Origin: Taxillus chinensis
Taxonomy: Eukaryota > Streptophyta > Magnoliopsida > Santalales > Loranthaceae
Length of the DNA stretch: 64,000 nt
Assembly: GCA_023512835.1 (NCBI GenBank)
Contig: CM042087.1
Span: forward strand, 14,478,853 to 14,542,852
Direction of reading: 5' to 3'
Shown here piece by piece: positions 30,827-42,192 of the stretch. A program made the position numbers and the translations under genes. How positions within the stretch are numbered: position 1 is the stretch's first letter; every line of letters starts with the position of its first letter. The notes under the pieces were generated by a model. The model made no database searches. It saw only the letters and a list, made by a program, of their open reading frames with translations, and was not told the origin of the DNA.

Positions 30827-32223
30827 TGAACAGTACCCTGCGCGAACTATTGGGTCGATGGGTCGAAGAGTTGAAGATTTGGGTCGAATGGTTGAAGATC
30901 CAGAGTCATAGGGTCAAAGGGTCGAAGATCTGTAGTCATAGGGTCGAAGATTCGTAGATCCGTAGTCGAGGGTTCGAAGATCCGTAGTCGAAGGTTGAAG
31001 ATCCAGGGTCGAAAATCAAAGCTTCGAGTCTTCAAGGCTGCAGTCCCGCAGCTTTGAGTCGCAATTCCATGAGCTAGTTCCGTAGCTTCAAGCCAGTATA
31101 CAAGTATATACTATTAAGCATTATACTTAAGTTACAATATAAATAGCGAAATACCCTCCTTTCGGATTCCAAGAAAAATACTAGAAAATTAAATTCTCAT
31201 TCCTTCAAAATGTGAAAATTGGGATTTAGTGCAAAATCTCGGAAAAATCTAGTTTTTCGTAGGTGCATTTTTGGAAAGTGGGGTTAGACATATCAGAAAA
31301 ATCCCCAAAAATCAGATTATCTTAGTTATGATATGCAGACCCAATGCCTGGACTTTTGATTGCAAGAAAATAACTGCTATGAGTATCTTCTTCCTTGGTC
31401 AAGGCATGAGGATTGATTTGTGAAGATTGGCTTCAATTATAAAGGGAGTGTTGTGAACCTAAATGCCATACTGATGTTGGTATGTTGGTTTGAGGATCTA
31501 GAGCTTGGACTTCATGACTTGTTTGTGTTCTCATCGTGAGGCATAGGTGATACTATATGGTTGATGTGACAGGCTAAGGCCTGGGTTGAGCCGTTGAGCT
31601 CATGAGTCGTTGAACTCGTAAAGCTAGGGCTTAATGGCCTGAGCTAGGATCCGGTTGAGGATCATGGACAAGTTGTCCTGTGTGGGCAGGCTAGGTCCTA
31701 ATGTTTGCTTACAGGTCGAGTCCTGATGATTGTGCACACTACACAATGCACGAGTACACAGAGCATATAGTATATACTTGTTTGTTTGCATGATGTAGAG
31801 TATTAGGGTCACCTACTAAGCTTGTCGCTCACCCCTACTTGTTATTTACCCTTTTCAGGTGTGACTCGAGACTAGTGGAGGACTTTCTTCCTGGAGGACA
31901 TGCCCACTACTCTGACGTATGATACAGTATTGTATTCTCTATTATCTTGTGTGATATCCCGGACAAGGGCCCGTGGACAATTATATTACACATTGTTTAT
32001 CATATAATGTTTATATGACTATTTGACATATTGTATGCATGTTGATGTATGGGAAAGTACAGGATTACCCTTGATATATGACTGTACAGGGTTGCATATT
32101 TGAGACAGCACCCGCGGTGTAGTCTCTATTGGTGCTAGTCACCTACCCCTTGACCTTTCAGGTGTGGGCAAGGGGAAGTCATGTTCCTGGTTCCGGGTAA
32201 CCCTAGAATTTGGGGGTGTGACA
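30827..32223 (+). repeat. LTR-Z: 5' LTR of a further Ty3/gypsy element
   Basis: It ends GGGGGTGTGACA at 32223, two bases before a tRNA-iMet PBS. The start TGAACAGTACCCTG and the following GGGTCGAAGA-rich repeats (30840-31020) match the 5' end of the first Tekay-2 LTR at 7268, which supports 30827 as the left end. A TATA-like ATATAAATAG lies at 31137-31146. If 30003 is the true start, the LTR is 2.2 kb. Confidence 0.7.
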
Positions 32224-32425
32224 AGTTGGTATCAGAGCATGGTCTAGCGGACTTAGGTTAGTGAGGGGTGGTTAATTGATTCTCTATGACTTCAAAAACT
32301 TTACGGAGGGCGTCTAGTCAATGCAGTCCTTACATGTATTCTAGTTTATGTTGGTGTCAGTTAGAACAACGTAGGAGCATATGTGGGAATGGATGCATAT
32401 TTAATGGTATGACTGTGTGCATATA
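32224..32425 (+). other. LTR-Z element primer binding site and leader stub
   Basis: TGGTATCAGAGC, an exact tRNA-iMet complement, lies at 32227-32238. It is followed by about 190 bp of untranslated leader. The Tekay-3 LTR starts at 32426, so Tekay-3 is inserted in this element; the remainder of the element is not visible in the window. Confidence 0.82.
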
Positions 32426-32650
32426 TGTAATGACCCATGTTTTGGGTTGTAAGGAGTTAGTCATTATTATGCCTTTTTGAGTGGCAATTTTCAGGATTAT
32501 GGGAGATTTCTTCTCATACACATTGTCTAGAACACTTTGTATATAGATGAGCAAGCTTGAGGCAAGAGATGAGCCCAAGAGGGAGCTTTTCGAGGCTGCA
32601 CGTGACAATTGCCTTTGTCACGTGCAGTGATGTTTTTTCATGGGAGCCTT
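32426..32650 (+). repeat. Tekay-3 5' LTR, part 1
   Basis: It begins TGTAATGACCCATG and contains a 13-bp-arm inverted repeat at 32596-32627 (CTGCACGTGACAA / TTGTCACGTGCAG). It is broken at 32650 by Athila-2 and continues at 56332. The target copies are GCCTT (32646-32650) and ACCTT (56332-56336), four of five bases matching. Confidence 0.85.
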
Positions 32651-34194
32651 TGAGAACGTGCATTTATGCCGTTATTCTATGCGATGTTTAGGGTGTTTTA
32701 GAGTGTCATTAAGGCTTATTTGCATGGTAATTTGCACACATTTACTCTAACCCATGGGAAGACACTATTTTGTGTATAGTGGTACTTTTTGAGTGATTTT
32801 GACTGGTTTTGAGGGAGATTTTTCTCACACACATTTATTGACCCACCTTGTACACTCAAGAAGAAGCTGTGGGCAGATGATGGACTCGAGCAGAGGCAAA
32901 TTCAAGTTGCCCGCAACAATAGTCATTGTCGCGGGCAGAGATCTAAGTTCATGGGAGCCTTCTATATGCTATTTGGAAGTTGTGGAGAAAGTTTGAGCTG
33001 AATTGGAGGTGCCCGCGACAATGGCATTGTCGCGTGCATTGTCATGGGCAGGTGTATTTTTGCTCAGGAGGCTTGGTTTTAATGTCCTGATATTTTTTTC
33101 CTAAAAGACCTAGTTCAAATTCGATTTGAATTGCGTTTTATTGAGCATGGAACGAAGAAAGCTGTCACTTACCAAACTACGTCGTTTTGGTAGCGACAGC
33201 AGCTGTCAATTAGGGCACACCTTATGTAAGCCATGCAGCCCTATAAATAGAGATGTGAGGTGCACAGCAAAGGGGATCTGGATTCCTAGAGAGCAAACAT
33301 CCATTGCGGGAGACACAGACTGAACATTCTTGGACGCTAACGGCGGTGGAGATCAATTCTTGGTGGCAGAGGCTAAGGAACAGAAGAGGAGAAGGCTGAG
33401 GCTATTGTTCATCTATTTGTCTCTCTCCCTATTTTCTGGTACTGTTATCATGGATTGCTATGAAGTTTATGGTTTTATAAAGATGATTATGGGGTAAAAC
33501 TCTTCCATCTAGGGGAGCAATGTAGCCCCCAATGAGATGTAATAGCTCTGGGTTGTGGGTTTTGCTTGTTCATTTGGAACCATATTCTATTCATGTTAAA
33601 TTCATTATTGGTTGAATGCAAAGCCTGATTTATGCATGATTGGGTTATCTCAGCCCTTTTCTAGGGTGGATTTTAGTGCGTTAGGTCTGATGATTGCACG
33701 ATTGTCCAAGTCTGCAATTGTTAGATTGATTGTCTTCCTCTGATAACTTTTATTCTCATGGACCAAATGGAATAAAAGACTTAAAGCTGTCTTAGCATGG
33801 ACCAAGTGTAAGATAGGTAGGTGATAATCAACATGAATATGAATTAAGGCATAGATTGATTAAGTCAAGACCAAATGCCATAACCAAAGTGTTATAGACC
33901 ATTGCATGGTGAAATTGTGACCCTAGATCCTTATATCATTGAAATCTCCACTTAAAGTGATTTGCCAACAGTTTGTGCATTCCATTTCTACATTTGCTTG
34001 CCTAGAATTTAGGTTAAATTCACAACAAAAACACAATTATCTAGACATAAAAGAAAACCTGTTAACTTGGTGTTCATTGCTTAACAGCAACAGCTATCTC
34101 CATGTGGGTTCAATAACCGGAGTTTAAATACTCCACTCTATCACTTGACCGGTGCACTTGCTGCAAACCTATCACATCAAATATATTTAGGTCA
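32651..34194 (+). repeat. Athila-2 5' LTR (1544 bp)
   Basis: It starts TGAGAACGTGC and ends TTTAGGTCA six bases before the PBS. U3 carries inverted repeats at 32909-32936 and 33009-33031, the ACGT palindrome at 33170-33192 and a TATAAATA box at 33242-33249. The rest has no coding signal. It is closely similar to the 3' LTR at 54848. Confidence 0.92.
33170..33249 (+). promoter_or_regulatory. Athila-2 5' LTR promoter: ACGT palindrome and TATA box
   Basis: The palindrome arms TACCAAA and TTTTGGTA lie around CTACGTCG at 33170-33192. TATAAATAG starts at 33242. The 3' LTR has the palindrome with complete nine-base arms at 55366-55389 but a short deletion removes its TATA region. Confidence 0.65.
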
Positions 34195-34200
34195 AGTTTT

Positions 34201-34218
34201 TGGCGCGGTTGCCGGGGA
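34201..34218 (+). other. Athila-2 primer binding site (tRNA-Asp)
   Basis: TGGCGCGGTTGCCGGGGA differs at one base from the tRNA-Asp complement. It lies six bases after the LTR. Confidence 0.9.
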
Positions 34219-34389
34219 GGCAAGCTAATTGTTGTTAGGCGTAGGTGACATTAGTGACCAGGTTTATTTATGATCTGGGATTTTTATTTTCCTGTTTTGC
34301 TTTTGTTCTTTCTAGTGTGGTGTTACCCGATATTCCTCTATTTTTGTTGCAGGGGTACACACCAAGTGTTTGAGGAAATTACTCAGTGC

Positions 34390-35057
34390 ATGCGTCATTC
34401 TCGTGGCGAGTTGTTGCCATACGATCCAGAAATAGAGCGAACTTTGCGCGATCAGCGAAGAGCTAATAGAGTGCTAGCTGTAGCTGAACTGCAGTTGGAC
34501 GGTCTATACACCTTGTGTGAAGAAATTATGGCTGACAAGAAAGCAAGAGAATACCTTGCACCCAATGTAGGTCAGATGAATGAAAATGGACAAGGTGATC
34601 AGCAGCCACGTACTTTTGTGGACTATGCCAGACCTGTGCTCTCCGATGAGTATTCTGGCATCCGAAGAGTGCCTGTCCAAGCAAATAATTTCGAGCTGAA
34701 GCCTGCATTACTTTAGATGGTTGGATAAGAAACTTTCAGAGGGTCAGCACTAGATGATCCTCACAATCATCTAGTGAGGTTCCTTCAGATATGTGATACC
34801 ATTAAAATTAATGAAGTTTCTGATGACGCAATCAAACTCCGACTCTTTCCATTTTCATTGAAGGACAGAGGTCTCGGATGGTTCCAAGCGTTACCAACTG
34901 GAAGCGTCACAACATGGGAACAAATGGTAGAGAAGTTCCTCTCCAAGTACTTTCCACCAACGAGGGTGATGCATTTGAGGAGTCAAATTAGCCAATTTAG
35001 TCAGCATAGCGAAGAATCTCTCTATGAAGCTTGGGAGAGATTCAAGGATTTAGTTAG
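34390..35057 (+). pseudogene. Athila-2 gag, first part
   Basis: It starts at ATG 34390 (MRHSRGELLPYDPEIERTL) and reads through the capsid segments LVRFLQICDTIKINEVSDD, FPFSLKDRGLGWFQALP and YEAWERFKDLV. One reading frame persists throughout, with in-frame stops at 34714-34716 and 34726-34728. The solo copia LTR is inserted at 35057/35058 within the codons after DLV, and gag resumes at 36414. Confidence 0.88.
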
Positions 35058-36408
35058 TGTTGGATCAAACCCAGAATTTGGATGATGCGGATCAAGCCCT
35101 ATGAAATCTGATCTGAGATGTTCCATGTTTATTCTTAGTCTGTGCAGAAGATAAAACTTTAATCTGGACCTACTCTCATAAGGACAAAGCTAAGGACAGG
35201 ATACATAATCCTGATCCGGATCAACGTGAGTGTCATCATTCACTTGGTACATAACCAAGGTATCATCCGGAGTAATGATCCTTCGTGAAGAGTAATCACT
35301 TTACAAAAGGACCAAGGAACCCGCGTGTAACTTTCAACTAGACCATGTCAAGTGATGCGGAGTAAGATTCTGAGTCTACAACTCGCACAGAGTAAGAGAG
35401 ACTTGTTGCGGAGAACGAATTGAAGTAGTCACTCCACCGAACCAAGGAAATAAAGACACAGGCTATGAAATCCGAGTCTATCACTGATGCAGAGTAAGGA
35501 CAACTGTTGCGGAGTAAGGAATCCGAATCATTACTCAAACGGAGTAAGGAACTCGTGCAGAGTAAGGAAGCGCTGATGCGGAATAAGGATTCCGCATATC
35601 TACCTCATGCGGAGTAAGGAAGCGCTGATGCGGAATAAGGATTCCACATATCTACCTCATGCGGAGTAAGAAAGTGCTGACACGGAATAAGGATTTCAGG
35701 ACTTCATGTACACGGAGTAAGCAATAACTGACACGGAGTAAGGATCCGAGTCTCATTGATACAGAGTAAGGAAATCTACACCGGACTAAAAAGACGCTAC
35801 TTCAACTTATCCATACCGCATTTATGATATCAACTCACTGTGTCCCGATCTAAGACAAACTCATTGAAGATCTAAACTGCACTACACGTGGAGCACTCGG
35901 AGATGTGGATGCAGTCCCAAATGCAATTGGAATCAAATGAAGTAATTCAATTCACTTATGCTTTTAATATTTCGAGTTCCACATCCGAAGCACTTATAGC
36001 AGAAGCATTTTTCGAGAAGAACTTAATATTTACACAGTGCTCAGAAAATACAGTTCCAAATTAGATTCCTAGGATGTCTATATATATCTGTAGTATTGTA
36101 CACTTAAGTTCGCGCAAACATACAAAAGAAAGAACTGATACGCGCGTAAGAAAGGTTGTTGTACAAGAGCTCATAGAGATTATAAACGCCAATGTGTATA
36201 ACTGTAAAACTAAGTGCTATTGTAATCAGCTGTAATTGCTGCTTATTTTGTTGTAACTATCATCAGATAATAGAGCAAAATACTTCCACTATCTAGTTAT
36301 CTTCCGCACTGATTTTACATCTTGTAACCAGATTGTGTTGTACCTGAGAGAGAAAAAGAGTTTTGATTTTATCCTATTCACCCCCCTCTAGGCTACTAGG
36401 GACCAACA
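35058..36408 (+). repeat. Solo copia LTR with perfect target-site duplication (1351 bp)
   Basis: It starts TGTTGGATCAAACCC and ends AGGGACCAACA. The 5-bp duplication GTTAG flanks it exactly (35053-35057 and 36409-36413). Termini and U3 arrays match the Copia-1 LTR. No internal sequence remains, so it came from recombination between two LTRs. TATATATA lies at 36079-36086. The array at 35340-35790 contains degenerate CGGAGTAAGGA units. Confidence 0.95.
35340..35790 (+). repeat. CGGAGTAAGGA degenerate array in copia U3
   Basis: About fifteen units of 20-40 bp based on (G)CGGAGTAAGGA(TCCGAGTC). It includes a near-exact duplicated block GCGGAGTAAGGAAGCGCTGA (35578, 35611). The 18-mer ACGGAGTAAGGATCCGAG at 35733-35750 is shared with a Tekay LTR. 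Confidence 0.85.
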
Positions 36409-37440
36409 GTTAGGAGGTGTCCTAACCATGGAAGACCTGAATGGTTGCAAGTGGAGTCCTTCTTTATGGGCTTGCAACCATCCATCCGAAATATGGCAGA
36501 TGTTGTTGCTGGAGGAGATTTCATGATGATGGAACCTAAAGCTGCTGTTGAGTTAGAGCGAATGGCCATATCTAATTGCCAATGGTCAACTAATCGACGT
36601 ACAAAGGCTAAACCAGTTGCAGCAGTGTCCAACTCAAATCAGCTGGATGAGCTTACCAACAAAATGGACATGTTGACTGAGCAAATGTCCGTCATGGATG
36701 TGAGAATGGAGGGAAGGACTGATCAGCAGGTTCTTGTTGAGGACAATGTTGTTGCCCAATCCCTTGAAGAAGCTCAGTATGTTGGGAGTAGAGGAGTTGG
36801 ATTCCAAAGGCCATTTCAGAACCAATATCAAAACCCTCTGCTTGCCAACAATTATCAGAATCAGGGAGCATCTCAAAATTTTCAACAACCTTTTCTGTGG
36901 CAGAGACAAAACAAGGCTCCCACCAATGGAGTGGCACAATATGGTGAGAGTCCTTAGACACAACTACCTCCCGGGTTTCAGAAGCTTCCACAACAGAAGG
37001 AGGAGGAGAAGGAGAAGGCCAAGGATGAAGAGATGCGTAATTTTTTCTATCAATTTGCCAAACAAGCAACTGACCGGATGAGTAGGGGAGAAACGAGGAT
37101 TGAATCCCTTACTACTTCAGTGCAAGATCTTGGAGCTGCTATGAAGACTATAGAGCAGCAAATTGGTCAGTTGGCGAACACAGTCAAGCCTTCTTCATCA
37201 GCCACCTTCCCAAGTAACATTGAAGTTAATCCTAAAGAGCAGTGTAAGGCCATTATGCTGAGAAGTGGGAAAGAACTGCAGTCTAGTGGAAACAAAGCTG
37301 AGAAAAGCAAAGAGGAAAATGAACAGCAGATTAACGCAGAACAAGAAGGAGGAAGTGGTGATCAGAAAGTGGAAGAGAAAGCAAAGACTGAAGTAAGCCA
37401 ACCTGTAGCCATTACAACTGCACCATATCAGCCTCCTATG
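36409..37440 (+). pseudogene. Athila-2 gag, second part
   Basis: It continues with RRCPNHGRPEWLQVESFF, then GLQPSIRNMADVVAGGDFM and QSLEEAQYVGSRGVGFQR. A Gln/Asn-rich spacer follows (NYQNQGASQNFQQPF). An in-frame stop at 36955-36957 follows YGESP. The next open stretch begins with MRNFFYQFAKQATDRMSRGE and a coiled region. There is no CCHC knuckle, as in the matching part of Athila-1. Confidence 0.85.
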
Positions 37441-37883
37441 CCATATCCTCAAAGATTGAGGAAGCAAAAGCTGGATGCTCAATTCCGTAAGTTCTTAGAG
37501 ATGTTAAAGAAGTTGGAAGTGAACATTCCATTCATTGAAGCGCTGGAGCATATGCCAAAGTTTGTTAAGTTCTTGAAGGATCTACTTTCCAAAAAGAGAT
37601 GTTATACAGATTGTGAGATTGTGGCTCTCACAAATGACATCAGTACAGTATTACAGCATAAGCTACCACCCAAGTTAAAAGATCCGTGTAGCTTCACCTT
37701 GACCTGCACTATTGGCACTTCACAGCTAGAGCAAGCCCTTTGTGATTTAGGGGCCAGTATTAATCTGATGCCGATGTCTATTTATCGGCAATTAGGCTTA
37801 ACATGTATGAAGCCTACATCGATTTTATTGCAGTTTGCTGATCGTTCAATAGGCAAACGGACAGGCATCATTGAAGACGTACT
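37441..37883 (+). CDS. Athila-2 protease, split by Ogre-2
   Basis: YPQRLRKQKLDAQFRKFLE is followed by KLEVNIPFIEALEHMPKFVKFLKDLLS. The active site is ALCDLGASINLMPMSIYRQLGL, with the catalytic D intact (CDLGAS, against CNLGAS in Athila-1). The frame stays open to GIIEDVLV, where Ogre-2 is inserted at 37883. The 3' half continues at 52908. Confidence 0.88.
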
Positions 37884-38379
37884 TGTTAGACTCCATTTTG
37901 TCCGGGTTGGACATACTAACCCATTTGATATACCTTTCTGCCCATGCGATATACCTCGTTGAACAGGTCCACAATGATCCCGTACTTCCATGGAATGGTT
38001 TACCCCAATTTGCACGAGATGAATATAATTGACACGGACGGGGGAGTCCAAAATTAATGACTTCTTCTACAAGTCTTTGAAGCGCCCCAAGACCAACACC
38101 ACGTGATAGAGGATGAAAATTGGAGACTAACGCACTGGACCGAGCTCAAATCGGACTTAAAATGAAGAAGTTATGGCCACAACAATCTTCGTTGGAAAAG
38201 TCAAAACTTGCCAAAAGACGGTCAATGACCCTGGTCAAACTGCCCGAAAAAGTGATCATGCGAAACTCTCCAAGATGTCTATGTGGCGAATACGGGTCTT
38301 CCCAAACAATCCCTAAAAGGTCGTCCATTTTTGCATTGTGGGTAAGGGTAAAAAGGTAAAAAAAAAACTTCGACCATTG

Positions 38380-38950
38380 ACCATTGACCTGCCGACACTT
38401 CGACCCATTGATCTTCGAAGCCTCAAAGCCCCGAAGCATCGAAGCCCCGAAGCCCCGAAGCCTCGAAGCCTCGAAGCGTCGAGGCCTCGAAGCCTCGAAG
38501 ATTCGAAGCCTTGAAGCCCCGCTGCCGACACTCCGACCTACGACTCGCCCCTTCGGACTTTCGAACCCTGTGTAGATGCGAAGCCTCGAGACTTACGATG
38601 CTAGGACTTACAACGCCAGGATTAGCGACCCCTTGACCTGCCGACACTCCGACCTTCGGCCCTTCAACCCTCTAACTCTCCCGCTGGCGACACTCCGACC
38701 TTCGACCCTTCGACCCGTTGATCGTTGACCTTCGACCTTCGACCCTTTGAACCTGGACACGCGAAGCCTATAAACCTTTGACCTACCGACACTTCGACCT
38801 TCGACCCGTTGACCGTTGACCTTCGACCTGCCGACACTTCGACCCGTTGACCGTTGACTTTCGCCCCACCGAAATTTTGACCCACCGAAGCTTCGATCTT
38901 GCTGACACTTCGACCTGCTGACACTTCGAGCCTCTGACCCCTTGACCGTC
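38380..38950 (+). repeat. CGAAGCCTC minisatellite and CTTCGACC/TTGACC arrays in Ogre-2 5' LTR
   Basis: A 9-bp repeat CGAAGCCTC / CGAAGCCCC runs to about 38520. Blocks based on CTGCCGACACTTCGACC and CGTTGACCTTCGACC follow. The 3' LTR has the same arrays (51120-51690) with different copy numbers. Arg/Ser/Glu-rich reading frames here are artefacts. Confidence 0.9.
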
Positions 38951-39279
38951 GCTGATGGCTTTTCTCGCTGGCTTCATTTTTCTCTCGCTGGTTGTTCACG
39001 AGACCTATTTTATGCGCTGGCCATCTGACAAAGAATTATTTTTGAATACCTGTCGGTCACATGTGCTAAACGAAGACATTAAAAAAGGCAATCACGAGCT
39101 GCAAGTCGCCAGACCACCCGACAGATCGCACAAAACTTGGACAAAAATAAGGAAATCAATAATACAGCATTAAATGCTGCAATTAATGACAGTCCATCCA
39201 AAAAATTTCTGCAGCCCTTTAAGATGCAGTTATCCGTCCCTTAAAAAACAACAAAGAAAGAGAAAGAGAGAGAGCAAAG

Positions 39280-39650
39280 GGAGAAGATGAAAAAAAAAAA
39301 GAAAAGGAAAAAAAGAGTGATTTTATTTTTCTTTTGTGGATGCCATAATCACACACTTCACGATTTTTTATTTTCATGCATATGTTCCTGACTTTGCTTT
39401 AAGATTTTGGGTTTGCAAAAAAAAAAAGAGGAAAGAAAGAAAGGTTCCAAAAAAAAAAAGAAAACAAAACAAAAACAAACAAAAAACGTTTTCATGTTTT
39501 AAAAAAAAAGAGTAAGAAAACCAAAATTAGTACTTCAATTTCCAAAACCAAAAAAGGACAAAACAAAAAAAATAAAATAAAACAAAACAAAACCAAAAAA
39601 ACAAAACAAGGCAAAAAACAAAACGTTTCTACAAAATACAAAAACAAAAA
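39280..39650. repeat. A-rich low-complexity block in Ogre-2 5' LTR
   Basis: Long A runs broken by C and G (AACAAAAC patterns). A near-identical block lies in the 3' LTR at 52040-52400. Confidence 0.85.
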
Positions 39651-40089
39651 AATGTGTATGTTTTTTAACCCAAACCAAAAAAAAGGGAAAATAAAAACAT
39701 TTTTTAGGACTTCAATTTCCAAGAGCAAAACCAAAAACCAACATCAACCTGTAGGATCTCATTCTTCACTTCAAACAAAAACCCAAAAACTTTGAGGATT
39801 CCCTTTAGGGATTTACGGTAAATCAATTTTAACCATAACTTTAACAAATAACTTAGCCAAATAAAAATCATACTCTTTTGGAAACTTAACCCAGTCATGG
39901 CAGTACAAACAAAAATAAAAACCTCCTCCTCCTAAATTAGATACCGAAAGACCACACACTTTAAACTACTCAAAATAGAGGGTATCCAACTATACCCCAA
40001 AAACAGTTGGTGGCGACTCTAAATTTCTCACCATTGGTTTAGTTTGAGCTCACCCCAAACGGGCCCGGACGAAAACCAGTGATGACAGC

Positions 40090-40107
40090 TGGCGACTCTG
40101 TTGGGGA
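40090..40107 (+). other. Ogre-2 primer binding site (tRNA-Arg)
   Basis: TGGCGACTCTGTTGGGGA lies two bases after the LTR. It differs at two positions from the complement of plant tRNA-Arg(ACG), the known Ogre primer. Confidence 0.88.
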
Positions 40108-40752
40108 CAATGAACACTTTAGAGAGTTAGGTCTAGAACTAGGATTAGGAGGTTATATTTAATTGTACTGTTGTATATATTTAACTGTCATGCTAAGTTG
40201 TTTTTTTAGATATAATTGTGATTTACTTATTTTTTATACAGTTGTCGTTTAAACTGTGATTTATTTTTACGCTTTAATTACCATGATAGTTGTGATTTAC
40301 TGCTTTCCATACTTGTTGCATTCATGCATAACCCTATACCCGGGTTTAGCACAATTTAGGTTAACGAGGTTCAGTACGGTCCCCAGCGCGTTGATCATTA
40401 TCCGTAATGGGGCCTCGGACTCCTCACTCAAGCTTGAGGTTCTTTTAAGGCACGTCCTTTTAAGATCCCCCTCCGGTAAATCCCATGGTGTACGGAGCCC
40501 TCTATTGAGGAAGTTTGGGAACCAACGAATAAGATAGGTGTAGCAATAGAAGGCCATCAGGGGCATTGACCCACACTTTGTTTGCTCATTCCATGCTAAC
40601 CCTTGTTTTGCAGGGTAGTCCTTAAGTCATTCCCTGCACATATTAGCTGTTTTTTTACTATTGGTTTATTCTTTTTCCTGTCTAACTGCCTTGATATATA
40701 TTAACCTGTCATCCTAACCTGTCACCATGCATAACACAACATTCATATAGGC
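40108..40752 (+). other. Ogre-2 untranslated leader
   Basis: A 645-bp stretch between the PBS and ORF1, A/T-rich at first. It contains the AAGCTTGAGGT phrase shared with the Ogre-1 leader. No coding signal. Confidence 0.8.
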
Positions 40753-42192
40753 ATGGCAACTTTCAGTCATCTCCTAAAAGTCCCTCAGGACAAGGAGGCT
40801 GTCGCAGTGGTGGCCCAAGCATCTGGAGACATTCAACTTTGCATTGGAGACTTTCCGCCAGGGGAAACCCACAAGGCAGAACATGTTATCATAGAAGATC
40901 AGCTGGACTACACTAAGGAGGTGCCGACAATATGGAGGCAGTGGTCAGACGAAAGGAAAAGCATATACATACAACAGTTTGGGGATTTACTCCATGTGAC
41001 CGAGCTGCTGGCCGATAAGGATATGCTTGGGGCAGCCATATATTTTTGGGAGCCTCGACGGCGGTGCTTTGACTTCAACGGCATAGATCTGGTTCCCACA
41101 ATAGAAGAATACAGAAGATTATTGGACATCTCCATGGAAAACAAAATGAAGATCTATCTACTTGAGCCCAGAAGGTCATGTCGAAGGGCCTTTGCTGAGA
41201 TTATGGGAAAGCCAGTATGGGACTCACCGGCGGTCACAACCTACGGTGGGTGAGAATATCTTCCATGGGTAAAAATCAAAGAAATAATACAGACTGCAAC
41301 AAAAGCAGAGGCACACAAACTGCTTACACTAGCTATATATGGGCTAGTCATTTTCCCGAGGATACCGGTCCACATCGATGGGGCAATTATATATTTGGTC
41401 CAGCAGGTGCTTAAAGGATGTGACCCTACTCCTGCTATCTTGGCCGAAACCATCCGATCTCTTACTTACCTGAGGAGTAAAGGCTCGGGACAGTTCATGG
41501 GGTGCTTACCTCTCCTGTGTACCTGGTTGCAAGGTCATTTCCCCTGTAGTGTTCATCATTTCCCTGTTGTTTATCAAGTACTAGCCACAACACTACTAGA
41601 TATTCTGCTCAGCAAGTGGAGCCTACCAAAAGACTTTGAAAGCTGGAAAAAGAAATTGGAGAACCTCACAAAAGCTGACAATACCTGGACTGCTCCTTGG
41701 ATGCCGGTGGTCTCCATGACATATAGCTGCGGGGACTACAATTGGGTTCCACTTTTAGGTCCTTGGGGAGGAACTGCATATGCACCACTGCAGGTGGGAA
41801 GACAAGTGGGGCGTCATCAGATTCTTCCCGTGCTCTTTGGCATGGAAGAGTGTGACTTCACTTACAGCAGAACCATGCTCACAGAAGAAGGCAAGAAGAT
41901 GTATCAAGCATGGTCCACACCACACAAGATCCAACCCAACAGCTCAAAACCTGGTGTTTACCCCGCATACATATCTTGGAGGGCACAACACAAGCCACAA
42001 CTAACTTCAGACATGAAGGCTATCCTCCAGGAGAATCAGACTTTAAGGCAGCAGATCCAGAGGCTAGAAGCATCTCTAGAAGGAGCTCTTCAAAGGCTGC
42101 AGCTGAGGGAAAAACAGATCGAGACGATAATGAAGCAAAGGGAGGAAGCAGGTGAACGACCACCCCAGAGAAAGAGGAACCGTGCTCCTTAG
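40753..42192 (+). pseudogene. Ogre-2 ORF1 (DUF7745-like, coiled-coil C-terminus), one in-frame stop
   Basis: 479 codons from ATG 40753 (MATFSHLLKV), in a single frame interrupted only by TGA at 41251-41253. N-terminal part: WRQWSDERKSIYIQQFGDLLHV, YFWEPRRRCFDFNGIDLVPT, EEYRRLLDI. Middle: LTLAIYGLVIFPRIPVHID, GCDPTPAILAETIRSLTYLR, GSGQFMGCLPLLCTWLQGH, ending in TAPWMPVVSMTYSCGDYNW. The last 60 residues form a likely coiled coil (ILQENQTLRQQIQRLEA, LREKQIETIMKQREE) with a basic tail. Function unknown; Ogre elements carry such an ORF upstream of gag. It resembles plant DUF7745 proteins. Confidence 0.82.

Larger units (their letters stand above)
37884..40087 (+). repeat. Ogre-2 5' LTR (2204 bp)
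   Basis: It starts TGTTAGACTCC and ends GTGATGACA. It contains a CGAAGCC minisatellite and CTTCGACC/TTGACC arrays (38380-38950) and an A-rich block (39280-39650), then the U5 phrase ACAGTTGGTGGCGACTCT. Relative to the 3' LTR it lacks a 67-bp segment near 39950. No coding signal. Confidence 0.92.

Noticed and set aside
38384..38999. Arg/Ser/Glu-rich ORFs in the Ogre-2 LTR (also 51064-51620)
   Set aside because: They are translations of the CGAAGCC and CTTCGACC minisatellites in several frames on both strands. No conserved domain, and they lie inside LTRs.
40081..40110. tRNA genes near LTR ends
   Set aside because: Only the 12-18 bases complementary to tRNA 3' ends are present. No cloverleaf or internal promoter boxes, so these are primer binding sites.
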